Shown here: one piece after another, positions 53,401 through 64,000 of the stretch
How positions within the stretch are numbered: the first letter of the stretch is position 1
How the letters are laid out: every line of letters begins with the position of its first letter
Assembly: GCA_964036275.1 (NCBI GenBank)
Contig: OZ038435.1
Coordinates: forward strand, 3,348,001 to 3,412,000
DNA length: 64,000 nucleotides
Reading direction: 5' to 3'
Origin: Litoditis marina
Taxonomy: Eukaryota > Nematoda > Chromadorea > Rhabditida > Rhabditidae
Position numbers and translations under genes: made by a program
Notes under the pieces: model-generated
Database searches by the model: none
What the model saw: the letters and a program-made list of their open reading frames with translations, nothing else
Told to the model about the DNA's origin: nothing

Positions 53401-56400
53401 CATATCTCTTTTCGATATAATGAGACATCCTCTGCTAGAAAGGTAGGTCAAACTCTTTTTTGTCTGTGTTGAGGTAATTGAACTTCTGGTAACCGGTTAA
53501 TGGACATATAGTGCTGTTCTGTGTGTGTGGTTCACGTGAACGTATATTGAACACACACGGTCACTTTTCGTGACGGAAGGTTCTTGTCTTTTTCAGGGGA
53601 GAACTGGGAATGTTCGCTCTACGAGCCAGCTTTTCTGACGAACTTAGGGATTCAACAATGCAGGCGGTGGAGAACCTGAAGAATGGAAAGCAGGTACATT
53701 ATCACATTCATAAACATGACGTATAATTTCTATATTGGATTACTTCGATACTCGTCTGTATAATATAGGCACATATTTTCACCTATTGTGACTCGTGATT
53801 AATGGTTTTCTATAAGAATAGTTTGCTTCTCACACTATAGACCTTGTCTGTGCCGTTAACAAGTTGAACACTTTGTTAAAACTACTCGAAAATCTTTTTT
53901 TACAAAGTTATGTTGGGGAAATGAGAAAGCCCTGGTTGGCAGACGGTAAACGTTTTCACGGCGGTCAACCAAAAAACACGGTATTTTTGAAGAAGTAATC
54001 CCTAGGGCTGTGAGGAATTGAATCATTTTCAGGCTTTCAAGTTTTATTTGTTGCAGAAGTTTCGGCTGTCAGATGGATCATTTCACGAGGCGTGGCCCAA
54101 TGAACTCAGCTGGTAATTTTTTGCTCACGGTTTTCTTATGTGTTAGAAAGGACCAAGTTTTCCCAGGCTTTGCGCGAAAAGTTTATTCGAAATGGTAAAT
54201 TCCATATATTGACCGTCCTTTCTAACACATATGAAATATGTTGAATTTCAGGCTGCCTCATCTCGACGAGATAGTTGATCATGAACATGATGACGACATG
54301 AGCGTTGGTTCTGATGTGTCGGACGACTACACCCCCCTGGCGCTAACCAATTCGAAGGAGAAGAGCCGCGACCGCAGGGTCGAGGTAATAGGGCAGATAT
54401 TTGTTGTAGTTTGATGTCGACACGCACCGAAGTTTACGCATTTGACCGCAAAACAACGGGATCAGCTAACAAACGCGGCGGGATGGGGCAGGATACACCG
54501 ATAGGCCATCTTGTAAAAGAGAGAACCCTATAGACGGCAAATGTATGCAATCATTTTCTGAGTTTAAGCGGGCTACATACACCGCCAAGGCCCCTTAAAA
54601 AGGGGGAGTCGCGAACAAATCCTTGTGAAAAGTAGGGGTCGCGAGCTGTTAACTAACGATTTTCATACAAAATCACCTATAATCGTACGGAAATTAGTTG
54701 AATGTCGCCGTTTTGGGGGGTCGCGACACGAGAAAACACGGAGGGTTGCGAAAATTTTGAAGGAATAAGAGGCCCTTGGCGGTGTATGGCGGGCTATCAG
54801 TAAAAATAATCATAATAATATTAAGTTCATCGCGCATAGGTGTATTTCAATTCCTGTAGTAGCTGTAAAAATCCATGGCATTACGAAGGACGAATCCCTA
54901 AGGATTGCGTGTGGGCGTTAATCAAACTACAAAATTCAAATACGTTCAAGCTAATCATTGAGGTAAACAAAGGTCGTAAGGATATACATAAATATATAGA
55001 TAGATAGATATAGATAGGATCCATAATCGCTCGTTTGGAAACGTCTATTCTCAAAAGTTACTCCGTAAAATGTCGGTTGAATGCGGACAGACAGCTGCCA
55101 CACTCTGACAGCCTGCTTTGTTAGCTGCAGCCAGGGAATCATTCCCTCATTTGAATAGTTAAGTAAACGGAGTGTTGTAGAGTCCTATCCTTTTTAACAA
55201 CCGTTTAGTTTTTCATGTTCAAATTAAACGGTATTCTTTTCATCAGCATGGAAACAATGAATATTCAGTCTGCCCACTTGCGCCTCATTCCTATCGAACG
55301 GATTGTGGGGTTTTGTTGGAGATCATGTCCTACTAGTTCTGAGATGCATAGACTATAGACAAAAACTTTTCAGGCGTTCCTCCTGTTCATGAGATCCGAC
55401 CCTGAATATGAAGGGCTGGTTATGAATAGGATGCGTTGGTTTGAGGTGAGTATTTTCGACCCCTTATCATTTTGTGGTATAGAACCTTATTTTGAGCTGA
55501 GTTCAGTCCTTCGAACCTATGTGAGGATTTTGTGAGCACGGGCAAGATAATTTGATTTGCTAACTATTAACCGCGTTCCTGGTTAAAATATTGGGAATTT
55601 TTCGTTAACCACTTGGATCTCCCACAAAGGCGTTGGAAAAACCGGATTCCATTGTGTTTCCTAGAAAAATGGTCAACAGGTTAATTGGAACCCGGTCTAT
55701 AGTAAACTGGTGTAAATTACGCAATACCCAGTTATTTGTGCAATCAGCTTTCCTATTGTATAGCGAAAACGGTTGCTTTCGAATACGATTCGTGATAAAA
55801 CCATCACTGGAGCGACAATAGAAAAAGCCAACTCAGCTTGACAATGAAACCTATATTCGGAATTGCCTCAATGAATTATTCACCCTTCTAAAAAATGGCA
55901 TTTTAGGCCATGATTCTGTTGGCACGATGCACCACAATCTCTACGATCATGGTAGGTAACTGTGTGAATATTCCTGATGAAAACTGTTGTACTAATTGAC
56001 AAGTGTTACTTTTCTATTCTTATTGTCTGTCTTTTCCACACTTATATGTTCGATTGCAGTTATATGTTCTCCGTTCAGTTTTCTTGGTTCACACTGAATT
56101 TGAAAACTCTCCTGTTGCAAATTTCGGTTTTTCTCGAAATTCTCGAACTCTTCTAAAAAGTACTAACAAATTAATGGTTCACTTGCTATTTTTTCCCATA
56201 TATAAACTATTCATTAACTCTCCCAACCGTCTGACTGAGCTCGGATATCTATCGCTTGCCTGATGTTTCCCTATCTGAAATTCCGTCCATTTTTATTACA
56301 GAACGACACTATTTGCCCAGATGCGTTGGAGTTTGCCGGTTATATGCACGATTACAGACACGAAGCCAAGAAGGGAGACTCGCTTTGCGCTTGGATTCGT

Positions 56401-59400
56401 ACTAAGGTTAGTGCCAGCATACTCCACTAATGTTGTACCACAAATATGGGAGAGACGGATTGGTTTGTTCGCTTACACTGTGGGAATTAGCCGATTCTTC
56501 ATGAAAAAGTATGGAGTTTCTCGTTTTTGAATCGGAGAACAAGTGGCTTTCTGTACAGTACATACACCGCCAAGGCCTCTCATGCAATAGAGGGTTCCGA
56601 ACAAATTCATGTGATGAATAGTGGTCGCCAGTTAAAAGTTGACGAATTTCTTACATATTTGGTTATAAATAAGCGAAATACAGGTGAAAATGGCAGTTTT
56701 GGAGGGGTTACGGCTCGCAAAAGACGGATAGGTCGCGAGATTCAGTGACCAATATGAGATCCTTAGCGGTGTATGTTTCTGTAGAATAGTCGCACCTTAT
56801 TGTAGTACGAATGCTATTTGGGAACACGGCGAGAATGGTCCAAACCCTTGTTACTTTTGGTCAGAATTTGAAAAATACCAAAAGTATTGGAAACTTGATT
56901 TCTGACTTTCACTTTCAAATGACTTTGAATTTTGAATGACTTATTCTGCTTGCCAAAACCTTCCGGCAGCAGTAGCCTTATCGGTGCCGACTGTCTTTAG
57001 TGTCTTGTGTCTGCGTCTCATTGACCTATATATTCTCTCTCGCTTTTGTACTTGACGAATCGCACGGAGCTGGCACAAATGTTTTTAAGAATGCTGGGCG
57101 GGTGTGTGAAAGTTTATACCAGTATTTAGCATGATTATGCCAACTTTGATCGTTTTCAGTTCGAAACTTCGTCAGAAGAAGAAAAGGCCGCTCTCAGAAA
57201 ACGTAGTCTCAGAATGTATGTTTCAATTTGCTTCTGGATTTTATCTTCTCTATACCCCTTCTTTCCTTTTCTACTCGTTTATCACTTTTAGTTCATTTAT
57301 TTAATTATTTAACAATTCTCTTTACAGGACGATTATGTGGACCGATCCCGTGTCAACGGTCCTTCAAACTGCAATTGAAAAATGTATTGCAGTTTGAAGG
57401 ACTGAAGCGTTGGGATTGGACCACATAATCGTCCTTCTTTAACTCTGTTCAATTTAACCTAATTCTGTGTATTTCATTACCCTCTTCTCTTCCTCGTGAT
57501 TTCAAACAAATGATACTGATCTAATTTTCAGATATGTTCTGACGAAGAAGTATCCCACCTGGTTCAAATTCATGTCCAAGGACCTGTCCAATAGAGTCTT
57601 GTTCGCTTTGTGGTCCTATTTGGATAGTCAGAAAAAACTGGTGAATAATGTTGCTGTATTTCGTTATTTTACAAACACACGTATTTTCTATCATTTTGTT
57701 CAAAGAAAGAAGTATCTTCAATATAGTCGATAAGGCGAGGAAATCGAAAAGGCAGAATTCGTACTTTCTATAAGCCTAGCTGATGCTCCTGTGAGTTTCA
57801 TGCATAAGGCCCCTAATGTTTTTTTTGCTCCCGTGGAACGGGATAATGCGCAGGAAATAATAATTTCAGCTATGTGGACATCTAAACATCTAGAGAACAA
57901 ATTATTTGAACGGACCCGTCACTTTGCTTGTTATCAGAAATTTCGCATTGAAAATGTATGCGATGGCTTCTTCTGTGCTAGCTATATCGTTTTGCATTCC
58001 TACTGATACTACTACAGTAGAAATACGAAACTTTCAGTTGGTGTGATTTATGTCAATGGCATTTGGAAACGTTGTGATGTCCAATGTTTACTGGCGTCTC
58101 AGTAGGAATGATACGGATTATAGTACCAGCCGCGAAAACGCCTCAAACTCAATTACTTGTGCATCATGTTCTGCAGCGGAATTAGACAATGGACGACACC
58201 GTACTATTGCCAAACATCAGATATCTAATGAAAAAGGCTTCTTTTTGCCAAACGCAGCAAATGTGTTAATTTTTAATTGAGAATGATGAAGTATGGCATG
58301 AGAGAAAGCAGGTATGTAACCTGAACCTAACCTAGAGTCGAAACTCGGTAACCTTTGAAACTGTAAGCTGATGGTAAGATAAGAACCAAATGTTGCGTTA
58401 GATTGAAAGGTAACCGATTTTCATTTTAGGTTACCAACTGGTTACCTACTATGTAAACTGAGAAAGGGTTACCAGAAAGCTGAGAGGCTACCAAGACGCC
58501 CGGTTAGATGTATACATGAAGAACTCATCAATGTTTACAGCGACGCGAATTATTCGGACAGAGGCGAAATGTGACGATGAAAGAACTAGAAGAAGCTCTC
58601 GGTGAGGTGAGTAATAGTAACAATAATAGTTGTTTTTATGGCAAGTATTTTGGCTGCGTGAGTGCTTGTTACTTCATACACAATGCCGTTCGAATGAAAA
58701 ATTTTACCTTATCAACTGTAGAGTGACTGCACGTAAAGGGTAGGGATAGGCATGGGATTGAACCCGGGTCGTGTGAAGCGACAGCCGACATCTAACCACT
58801 TGACCATTCAAGTTGCGGGGAAGTTGAGATAGTTTCTCATTAACTAGGTTTTCGGTTACCCAAACCGTACAGCCGCCGAGTCCGATTTGCAAGCGTTGTT
58901 GACCACATGATAATCACGTATATTAATTAGTGTGCGTTGAACGCCATGTATTCTAAGCAGTACGGCCAATTCTACAACTAACCGGGTTTTTAGGTAACCT
59001 AACCGGTTTTTGGTAACCATTTTCTCAGGTTACCTCACAGGTAACCGGTAGGGGGAAAAATTCGGGAAAAACGTACAATCGCCCCCCACCCAACAATCAC
59101 CCCCATCGTGGTACTATTATCCCCCACCTAATTGAAATCCTAGAAAAATCGTGCGAAGGTGGGGGTAATTGGTAAATGGGGGGGGGACATTGTACATCTT
59201 CGACAATGAACAATCACCCCCCACAATACAAAATGGGGGGTGATAGTACATACCCGGAACTGATGAACAATCACCCCCCACTCAACCCAAGCCTGCAGTG
59301 AATAAGCATGGTGTATAATCGCCCCCCAAAGGTGGGGGGCGATTGTAGTACGGGCCCTTTTCAACCCATTTTCGACCAGGGTGGGGGCAAATGTAAACTA

Positions 59401-61540
59401 CTCCCACCGGTAGGTAACCTTAAACTAAAATCCTGTTTACCGCACAAACTAACGGTAAAAACCGTTTGTGTTGGAAAAACAGGTAACCGGTTTTTCATTT
59501 TCGGTTACCGACCGGTTACCTATCGAAGTAACCGGAAAAAAGGTTACCAAAAAACCGGCTAGGTTACCAAAAACCCGGTTACATATAGAATTCACCACTC
59601 ATTACAGAACCGTCTCAATTGTTGAGATAATTTCACTTTTGATTCATCTGATTTTTTCAGAAAGTAGATGAATACTATTCAATGGCGGCGTGGGAAGAAG
59701 TGACTGCTAGTGAAGCACTGGTAGGTTCATACGCATACACCAATAAGATCCGACTATTTGACACAAATTAGCTCGTCTTCGGATCGAAACACATAAAAAT
59801 TTGTGATTTTGCATCAACAATAGACAGATACACCTTGTCATACACCAATGAAGTTGGGCGAACAGTCATAAAATTCTATAAACTGGCTCATGTTCAGCTA
59901 GAACAGGAGAAACATAGACATTTCTGATTAAAATTCATGAAATGTGAATGTGACCTATTCAAATCTAAGAACGGACATCTCTTCGTAGAATAGTCACCGT
60001 TTGAATGTATCCTAAACCTGTAATAAATATTATATCGGAATTTTCTATTAGGGGATGTACACTCCACCTTTTCCACCCCACATGAATATTTCATTCGTAG
60101 TTTAGATTTGATTCGATACTCCTTGTTTTCGTTTGTTTCAGGGAATGTTCGACGAATCGTCGCCAATTCTGTCGGAGTACTTCAACGGAGCTCCCAGAGA
60201 CATGGACTCGAATCATTCTACCAGAATGATTGCAAATCACATCTTTCATCCTTCCATGGACACTTTCGTTGAAAACGGGTTGCTTGTAGGTTTTTTAATG
60301 GTCATTCCAGAACGAAAGCGCAACATTTGTTGTATCTCAAATATACTACATCTTTTTATTTAAAAGTTGAGAAGGGACACTTGTTCATTTGAAAATCCGG
60401 TCTTCGAGTTCACCCAAACAGAATAGTCAGCAGGTTAATCTGAACTATAGTTCTCAGGAACCCCTTCTCAGGATACCATCTCAGGTGGCTTTGTTGACTG
60501 ACCACCTTTAGCACTCGTTTTTCATAAAATGCTTGAGTTTGAACAACCTGAATTTCAGGAGCTGTGAAAATCGGCCTAACGGTAAACGGTCGGTTTTTCA
60601 CTCAGCTGACCTGATTTTCAAAAAATCTGCATAACCAAGTCACGCCACCTATGCCTACCAGTGATTAACTATAGAAAAGTCGTTCGTCGTTATGGCAAAT
60701 GTCGACTTTTCTCAACTGCAATCTGTTTTATGTCATTTCAGTTCATCTTTACAATTCGAGCTCTTCCTTTATTTGTGGTTTCTAGGATCAATATCGCAAT
60801 AATTCGGCGCAGATGCCTGTAAACACCTGGCAGCATGTATATGACAGCTCCGGAGAGTTGAAGGAACACTACGACAAATTGCTGAAGAACGCGGTCGGTT
60901 TCACATTTCTGTTTCAAAATATGAGTTGTAGTTTGATCATTAGCGTATTTCTTACACTGCTACCGTACTGCCGAACTACAAACACATTTTAGAGTTAGAT
61001 GATCCTTTCAATTGAAACGTATCTACTATCCCTAAACGAATTTCAGACCCGAAGGAAGATTTTACAGAAACAAAGTGTGCTTAACCTATATTCGATTATA
61101 ATGTTTAATTTATAATTTTGAAGCCACATACACCAGTAAGGTCCGACTATTCGACAAAAATTATTCAGTTTTCAGTTTGAAACATGTTGAAATTAACGAA
61201 TTTGTTATCGAAAAGACTAATATTCTCGTTTTCCGAGAAAAAGTAGAATTTTTTTCGCTATTCGGACAAATTTACCGGGGTATGTTTCAGCCACATACGC
61301 TTCGCCTGAAGATCTGCGGCGATAGTGCAGTCGGAATGACGGACTGCTTCATCTGGTATCACGTGCTGCACCAGATTCTACAGTCTCCCAACAAGTTGCC
61401 GACCACCATATTCATCGAACCCTCAATGGAGGTGAGTTGGTGGGAACGTGCTGTTACATTCTCCTTACTCACTCACTCTCGCTCTCTCCCCCCCCCCTCT
61501 CGCTCTCTCTTCCCCCCCCCCCCTCTCGCTCTCTCTCTCT

Positions 61541-61604
<64 letters not shown>

Positions 61605-63392
61605 TCTCTTGCTCTCTCTCTCTCTCGCTCTCTCTCATTATTCGACAATAGTTTTTTTCTCCTTTATGCAAATTAATAGCATCTGTTGGATTTTAGAATA
61701 GGATTTGACAACAGTAGGATAGAGTAGGACTGGCTACATTCAGACATATACAATCCTAGACGACGTCTGAATTTTGGTCACCCTAAATTCATGAAAAACT
61801 CCAAAAATTCGCCGAAATTGGGTTATTATCTGGATTTTGAACGAAAAAATATCATTTTAATCACCCAAAAAATAGATGGTTACACCATTTTTCATTCTGT
61901 CACCCAGAATTCAGAGAGTCGTCCAATACTTGTGAACGTCTGGCCTACATTACATTTGGTTGGTGTTTCTAAAAACTTTTCCTTGTTTGATTTCAATATG
62001 TAAAACTGCACTTGTTTTAAGTGTAGCTGACTTTACAAATTAGTAGTACTTATTCTCGCCTGTTTTTAGTTAGGCGTTTTGAGTATTAGTAGTAATTTAA
62101 CATAAGCCCTGACATAGTATATGTTCTCATTAATCTCTCCTTCCTCTCTCTCTCTATCTCTCGGTGTTCAGTCAGTTACGGTCAGTTGGCACGCGTCTCC
62201 AAGATTTGAGGATATACCTCAGGGCTCAGTATAAACATGCGTCACGAAAAAGCAACACGTTTTGCTTCTTTTCGCGATTTCAACTAGTTTGGGCACACGT
62301 TTTTTTCCCTCATTACAACTTGTAACATTGATGATTTATTTTGCAGGTGTCGTTCGAAGATGATAGCAGTTGTTGGGCGATAATGAGCCGGATCATTCTG
62401 ATGCAGGCTGGCATAATGGCCGGACCATTCTATGAATATTTCCCGGACCATATGAAGGAATACAACTATGACGTCATCGAGAGGGCATTGGCCAGCAGTC
62501 CAGAATGGGGAATCTACCCTCTTCAGTTGGCAGCTATCTACGAGTATGTTCATACGTCAGTAATTACGTCCGAGTAGGCGCGAAAGTTCGAAAATATGTT
62601 ATTTTTTATTAAGATTGTGGAAATTAGACGACTCTTGATGGAAAAGTATGGTGTTTCACGTTTTTGAATCGGAAAACGGGTTACATTCTGTAGAATAGTC
62701 GCACCTTACTGTAGTAAGATTGGAAAAGTATTGTTCCGGTCATTCCCACTGAGACCCGGCAACGTGCCAACAAAATTTCCAGGCTGCATTTCACCATGTT
62801 AATGTTTTCCAAAACTCTTTAAAAAAATCCGCTCGGAGAGACGATTGAATGAGCATGTTGAACTCATATTCTTATAGTTACGCTGTGCGAACTGACCTGC
62901 GCTCTCGTTCTGCCTGTCTGAATATATTCGAACGATTCTTCCCCCTCAAGGACATATTGGCTACGGTTCGTTTATTTGTTTTTGTTATTTGGACTCCAAG
63001 CCACTGTATCATCTATCTATTCTATGAGGGGCGGAGTATGGGGGCAGTCTTTCTGATCAACACACTCTCACGTACTGGAAGTTATCAACGACCGCTCGCT
63101 CAGCATCGTTCAATCGATTCAACCTCTCGTTGTCTTTGTCGCGGAAATTAACACGATATATCTGTGTTCGAAGATAAAATCTATATTACAGTATAATGAC
63201 ATTATACTGTAATATAGATTTTATCTTCGAACACAGATATATCGTGTTAATTTGGCAGTCGGCCTTGAATTCGAATTAGTTGCGACCAGACACTGTTGGT
63301 TATTGTGTGTTTTTATTCCAGGTCCGTCATGCTCTCTCGGAAGCGACTGTGGATAAACCAGTCTGCGTGGTGATGGAGTCCGAAGTCAAAGA
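44418..63392 (+). CDS. UBE2O: UBE2O-like E2/E3 enzyme, copy B, 3' end outside window
   Basis: 33 exons, phases consistent, 1114 codons: 44418-44517, 44663-44772, 45026-45136, 45485-45616, 45898-45969, 46121-46245, 46626-46756, 47289-47389, 48506-48600, 49211-49292, 49823-49885, 50109-50183, 50436-50504, 51326-51438, 51925-52015, 52282-52450, 53286-53442, 53597-53693, 54057-54112, 54252-54384, 55374-55445, 55907-55951, 56302-56406, 57160-57215, 57532-57640, 58541-58606, 59661-59720, 60142-60285, 60786-60893, 61291-61431, 62347-62543, 62878-62965, 63322-63392. It begins MGDDVSMESDDSEQVPG and shares exon order and phases with copy A. Exon 28 is shorter (48 versus 65 codons) and exon 31 longer. 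It contains the conserved blocks VDVEWLDGSVSRDIP and TVRWFKRSANPPW, plus the same unfamiliar middle region. The UBC exons must lie to the right of the window, so catalytic competence cannot be judged. No disabling mutation was seen, so it is probably a working gene. Confidence 0.85.
44472..44775 (+). other. Tract highly similar to copy A exons 1-2
   Basis: Exon 1 from AGCAAACGGAAGCGCGC, the 3' half of intron 1 (GATGAGCGATTTGA/TATGAGCGATTTGA) and exon 2 closely match 15650-15930. This includes intronic bases that should drift if the two copies evolved independently. Confidence 0.7.
46310..46430. repeat. Dispersed repeat related to 8575-8715
   Basis: Shares ACAGAAATTGATT, GGTGTTT, GGTAA and TTCAGTAAAGT in the same order as the stretch at 8575-8715. 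Intron 6 of copy B. The element type is unknown. Confidence 0.5.
47487..47596 (+). repeat. CTCGAAA-rich dispersed repeat, copy 4
   Basis: TTAGGGTTGTAAAAGTGG lead, AACTCGAAAA words, and a GATTAACAACACTAG end: a full-length short copy. Intron 8 of copy B. Confidence 0.65.
47706..47860. mobile_element. Family 4 element copy
   Basis: Starts CATACCAGTAATGTTTGACT and ends near TGACTATCCGGACAACTTTG. Similar in start, length and inner CCTCGTTTTCGGCGAA to 9886-10045. Boundaries approximate. Intron 8 of copy B. Confidence 0.4.
48225..48476. mobile_element. MITE family 1, copy 3 (reverse orientation)
   Basis: GGTGAATTCTATATCTAACC at the left and GGTTAGTTGTAGAATTGG at the right, so inverted relative to 8042-8316. 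It ends 29 bp before the acceptor of exon 48506-48600. The flanks CGTTTTGAA / CGTTGTCAA are a decayed 9-bp duplication. Confidence 0.8.
50625..50758. repeat. Perfect-arm hairpin
   Basis: Arms of about 37 bp (TGTTCTGAGAGTTTCTCGGT... and its exact inverse) are separated by about 55 bp. Intron 13 of copy B. No coding content. Confidence 0.85.
51480..51655. mobile_element. Family 4 element copy with visible inverted end
   Basis: Starts CATACGCCAGTAACG and ends CTTACTGGTGT, an inverted match. Inner GATTTTTGATGCAAAATCA. Intron 14 of copy B. Confidence 0.45.
51822..52420 (+). other. Near-identical tract shared with copy A (exons 15-16)
   Basis: Partner of 25501-26100. It covers the end of intron 14, exon 15, intron 15 and most of exon 16. 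Confidence 0.85.
52827..53087. mobile_element. MITE family 1, copy 4 (decayed)
   Basis: TCAATTCTACATCTAACTGG at the left and AACCGGTTAGACATAGAATTCATCACC at the right bracket diverged GGTAACC/GGTTACC words. No clear target duplication remains. Intron 16 of copy B. Confidence 0.65.
54578..54787. mobile_element. ATACACCGCCAAGG element (family 3), copy 1
   Basis: The left end ATACACCGCCAAGG is the exact inverse of the right end CCTTGGCGGTGTAT. About 210 bp, with GGGTCGCGA words inside. Intron 20 of copy B. Confidence 0.75.
56562..56774. mobile_element. ATACACCGCCAAGG element (family 3), copy 2
   Basis: Ends ATACACCGCCAAGG and CCTTAGCGGTGTAT. It is inserted into a longer repeat whose uninterrupted relative is at 62619-62710 (TTTTTGAATCGG...TTCTGTAGAATAGTCGCACC). 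Intron 23 of copy B. Confidence 0.75.
57325..57445. mobile_element. Hairpin MITE, family 2, copy 4
   Basis: GGACGATTATGTGGACCGAT at the left and GGACCACATAATCGTCC at the right, with the core ATTGAAAAATGTATTGCAGT. Intron 24 of copy B. Confidence 0.8.
57641..58312 (+). other. Long intron 25 of copy B, nothing else seen
   Basis: Several hundred bases of ordinary sequence with moderately long open stretches on both strands. They do not chain in phase with exons 25 or 26 and have no counterpart in copy A, so I do not call them coding. Confidence 0.4.
58313..58515. mobile_element. MITE family 1, copy 5 (degenerate)
   Basis: GTAACCTGAACCTAACCTAG...GGTTACCAACTGGTTACC...CCCGGTTAGATGTATACAT: family words in order, but with eroded ends. 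It stops 26 bp before exon 58541-58606 of copy B. Confidence 0.55.
58715..58835 (-). mobile_element. tRNA-derived SINE-like copy
   Basis: On the minus strand, GGTCAAGTGGTTAGATGTCG (A-box region) is followed by CGACCCGGGTTCAATCCC (B box) at tRNA spacing, then a non-tRNA body. It has a different body from the copy at 24655. Intron 26 of copy B. Confidence 0.6.
58963..59597. mobile_element. MITE family 1, copy 6, with a nested GC-rich element
   Basis: The outer ends GGCCAATTCTACAACTAACC and GTTACATATAGAATTCACC are those of family 1. Its centre is interrupted at about 59048-59408 by C- and G-run sequence with CAATCACCCCCC words in both orientations. After that the family 1 words resume with CCGGTAGGTAACC, and GGTAACCGGTAGG occurs on both sides of the insert. 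Intron 26 of copy B. Confidence 0.75.
61130..61285. mobile_element. Family 4 element copy
   Basis: Starts ACACCAGTAAGGTCCGACTA and ends near CTATTCGGACAAATTTACCGG. It lies directly before the acceptor of exon 61291-61431, so its end may supply part of the branch/acceptor region. Intron 29 of copy B. Confidence 0.45.
61459..61636 (+). repeat. (TC)n microsatellite with C runs
   Basis: CT/TC dinucleotides interrupted by CCCCCCC blocks, in intron 30 of copy B. Serine/leucine-rich open frames across it are artefacts. Confidence 0.95.
63145..63253. repeat. Perfect 109-bp palindrome
   Basis: 54-bp arms that are exact inverse complements around a single central base at 63199. The left arm starts AAATTAACACGATATATCTG. 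Intron 32 of copy B, 68 bp upstream of the exon 33 acceptor. Confidence 0.95.
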
Positions 63393-64000
63393 GTCGGTTG
63401 ATTCATCCTTCCTACAGTATTTTCTAGAATACTCAAATACTGGTGGAAGTAGTGTGAACGTGTGTAACCTGTAAAAGAAGTATGGTACTCACAGTGTATG
63501 GGTCAGCGCCACTTACCGACAGTGTATGGTTCAGCGCCACTTATTGGGAGTATTTTAGTTAAGCTCGGAGCTCGTTCTACCACCGCAGGCGCCAGCTATC
63601 TGGATACTTGACGAATGAATGGTATAGTTCGCACCATTCCTACTGAGGCTCCTACACTTTTTCTTATTACAATTGTGTAATTTAAACGCTACCAAAAATT
63701 CGTATTCCCACTTTAGGAGTCTTAGTGGGAATGAAATAGACTATAGCATTAGGTGCAAACGCTCTCACTCATGACTGATTTCCGAGGGCACGTTCTTTCA
63801 TCTGACAGCACTTGCTACACTGGTGACCTAGAACACATTGCCTGTGAGTGCACAGATCACACTCATATGCCAGTAAAGTCTGACTATTAGACAGAAAATA
63901 AGTCCGTTTGGGGATTTAAATACACGAATCTTTAGAGGTATGCAAGAAATATAAACCAGTTTTCCTAATTTTGGTGAAAAGATTCGGTAGTTTTTTTTCA
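63393..64000. other. Right edge: intron 33 of copy B, no exon seen
   Basis: I find no sequence matching exons 34-36 of copy A here. The word CACAGTGTATGGxTCAGCGCCACTTA occurs twice in tandem (63490-63540). A family 4 element starts near 63862 and runs off the edge. Confidence 0.5.

Noticed and set aside
61177..61701. 174-codon open frame with Ser/Leu repeats
   Set aside because: It overlaps exon 61291-61431 of copy B in frame at its start, but then runs through the donor into a (TC)n intron.

Overview
The window is eukaryotic, almost certainly metazoan, nuclear DNA. Its genes are split by many GT-AG introns whose phases chain exactly. It is full of microsatellites, hairpin-type transposable elements and tRNA-derived SINE-like copies, and it has no operons or ribosome-binding sites. 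I cannot name the species. Every exon chain below was built by hand from splice-site and reading-phase agreement.

Left part, 1-8 kb, minus strand: the 3' part of an unidentified Ser/Pro-rich gene. It has 14 phase-consistent exons (541 codons) and continues past the left edge. From 8 to 12.7 kb I see only repeats and hairpin elements. At 12.7-14.2 kb (minus) a complete 4-exon, 122-residue gene ends in the KKNRKGQPNL signature of the Fyv7/TAP26 (CCDC59) rRNA-processing family.

Centre and right, plus strand: two head-to-tail paralogues of UBE2O, the large E2/E3 hybrid ubiquitin-conjugating enzyme. Copy A (15.6-43.5 kb) is complete at about 45 exons and 1510 residues, with tudor/SH3-like repeats, an acidic/basic linker, a roughly 450-residue middle region I do not know from vertebrate UBE2O, and a C-terminal UBC domain with its active-site Cys. 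Copy B (44.4 kb to the right edge) matches exons 1-33 of A in order and phase. Its UBC exons lie outside the window. Fewer than 900 bp separate the two copies.

The most striking structure is in copy A. The exon that starts the UBC domain, together with its 5' splice site, has been amplified into 21 head-to-tail units of exactly 156 bp (36331-39606). Used at its first donor it gives the normal protein. Used at any later donor it meets an in-frame TAG. Other highlights are near-identical exon-plus-intron tracts shared by A and B (probable gene conversion), six TGACGTCA palindromes in a 130-bp tandem repeat inside the large third intron of A, a MITE with 9-bp target duplications and an empty-site paralogue in the same window, and a perfect 109-bp palindrome near the right end.
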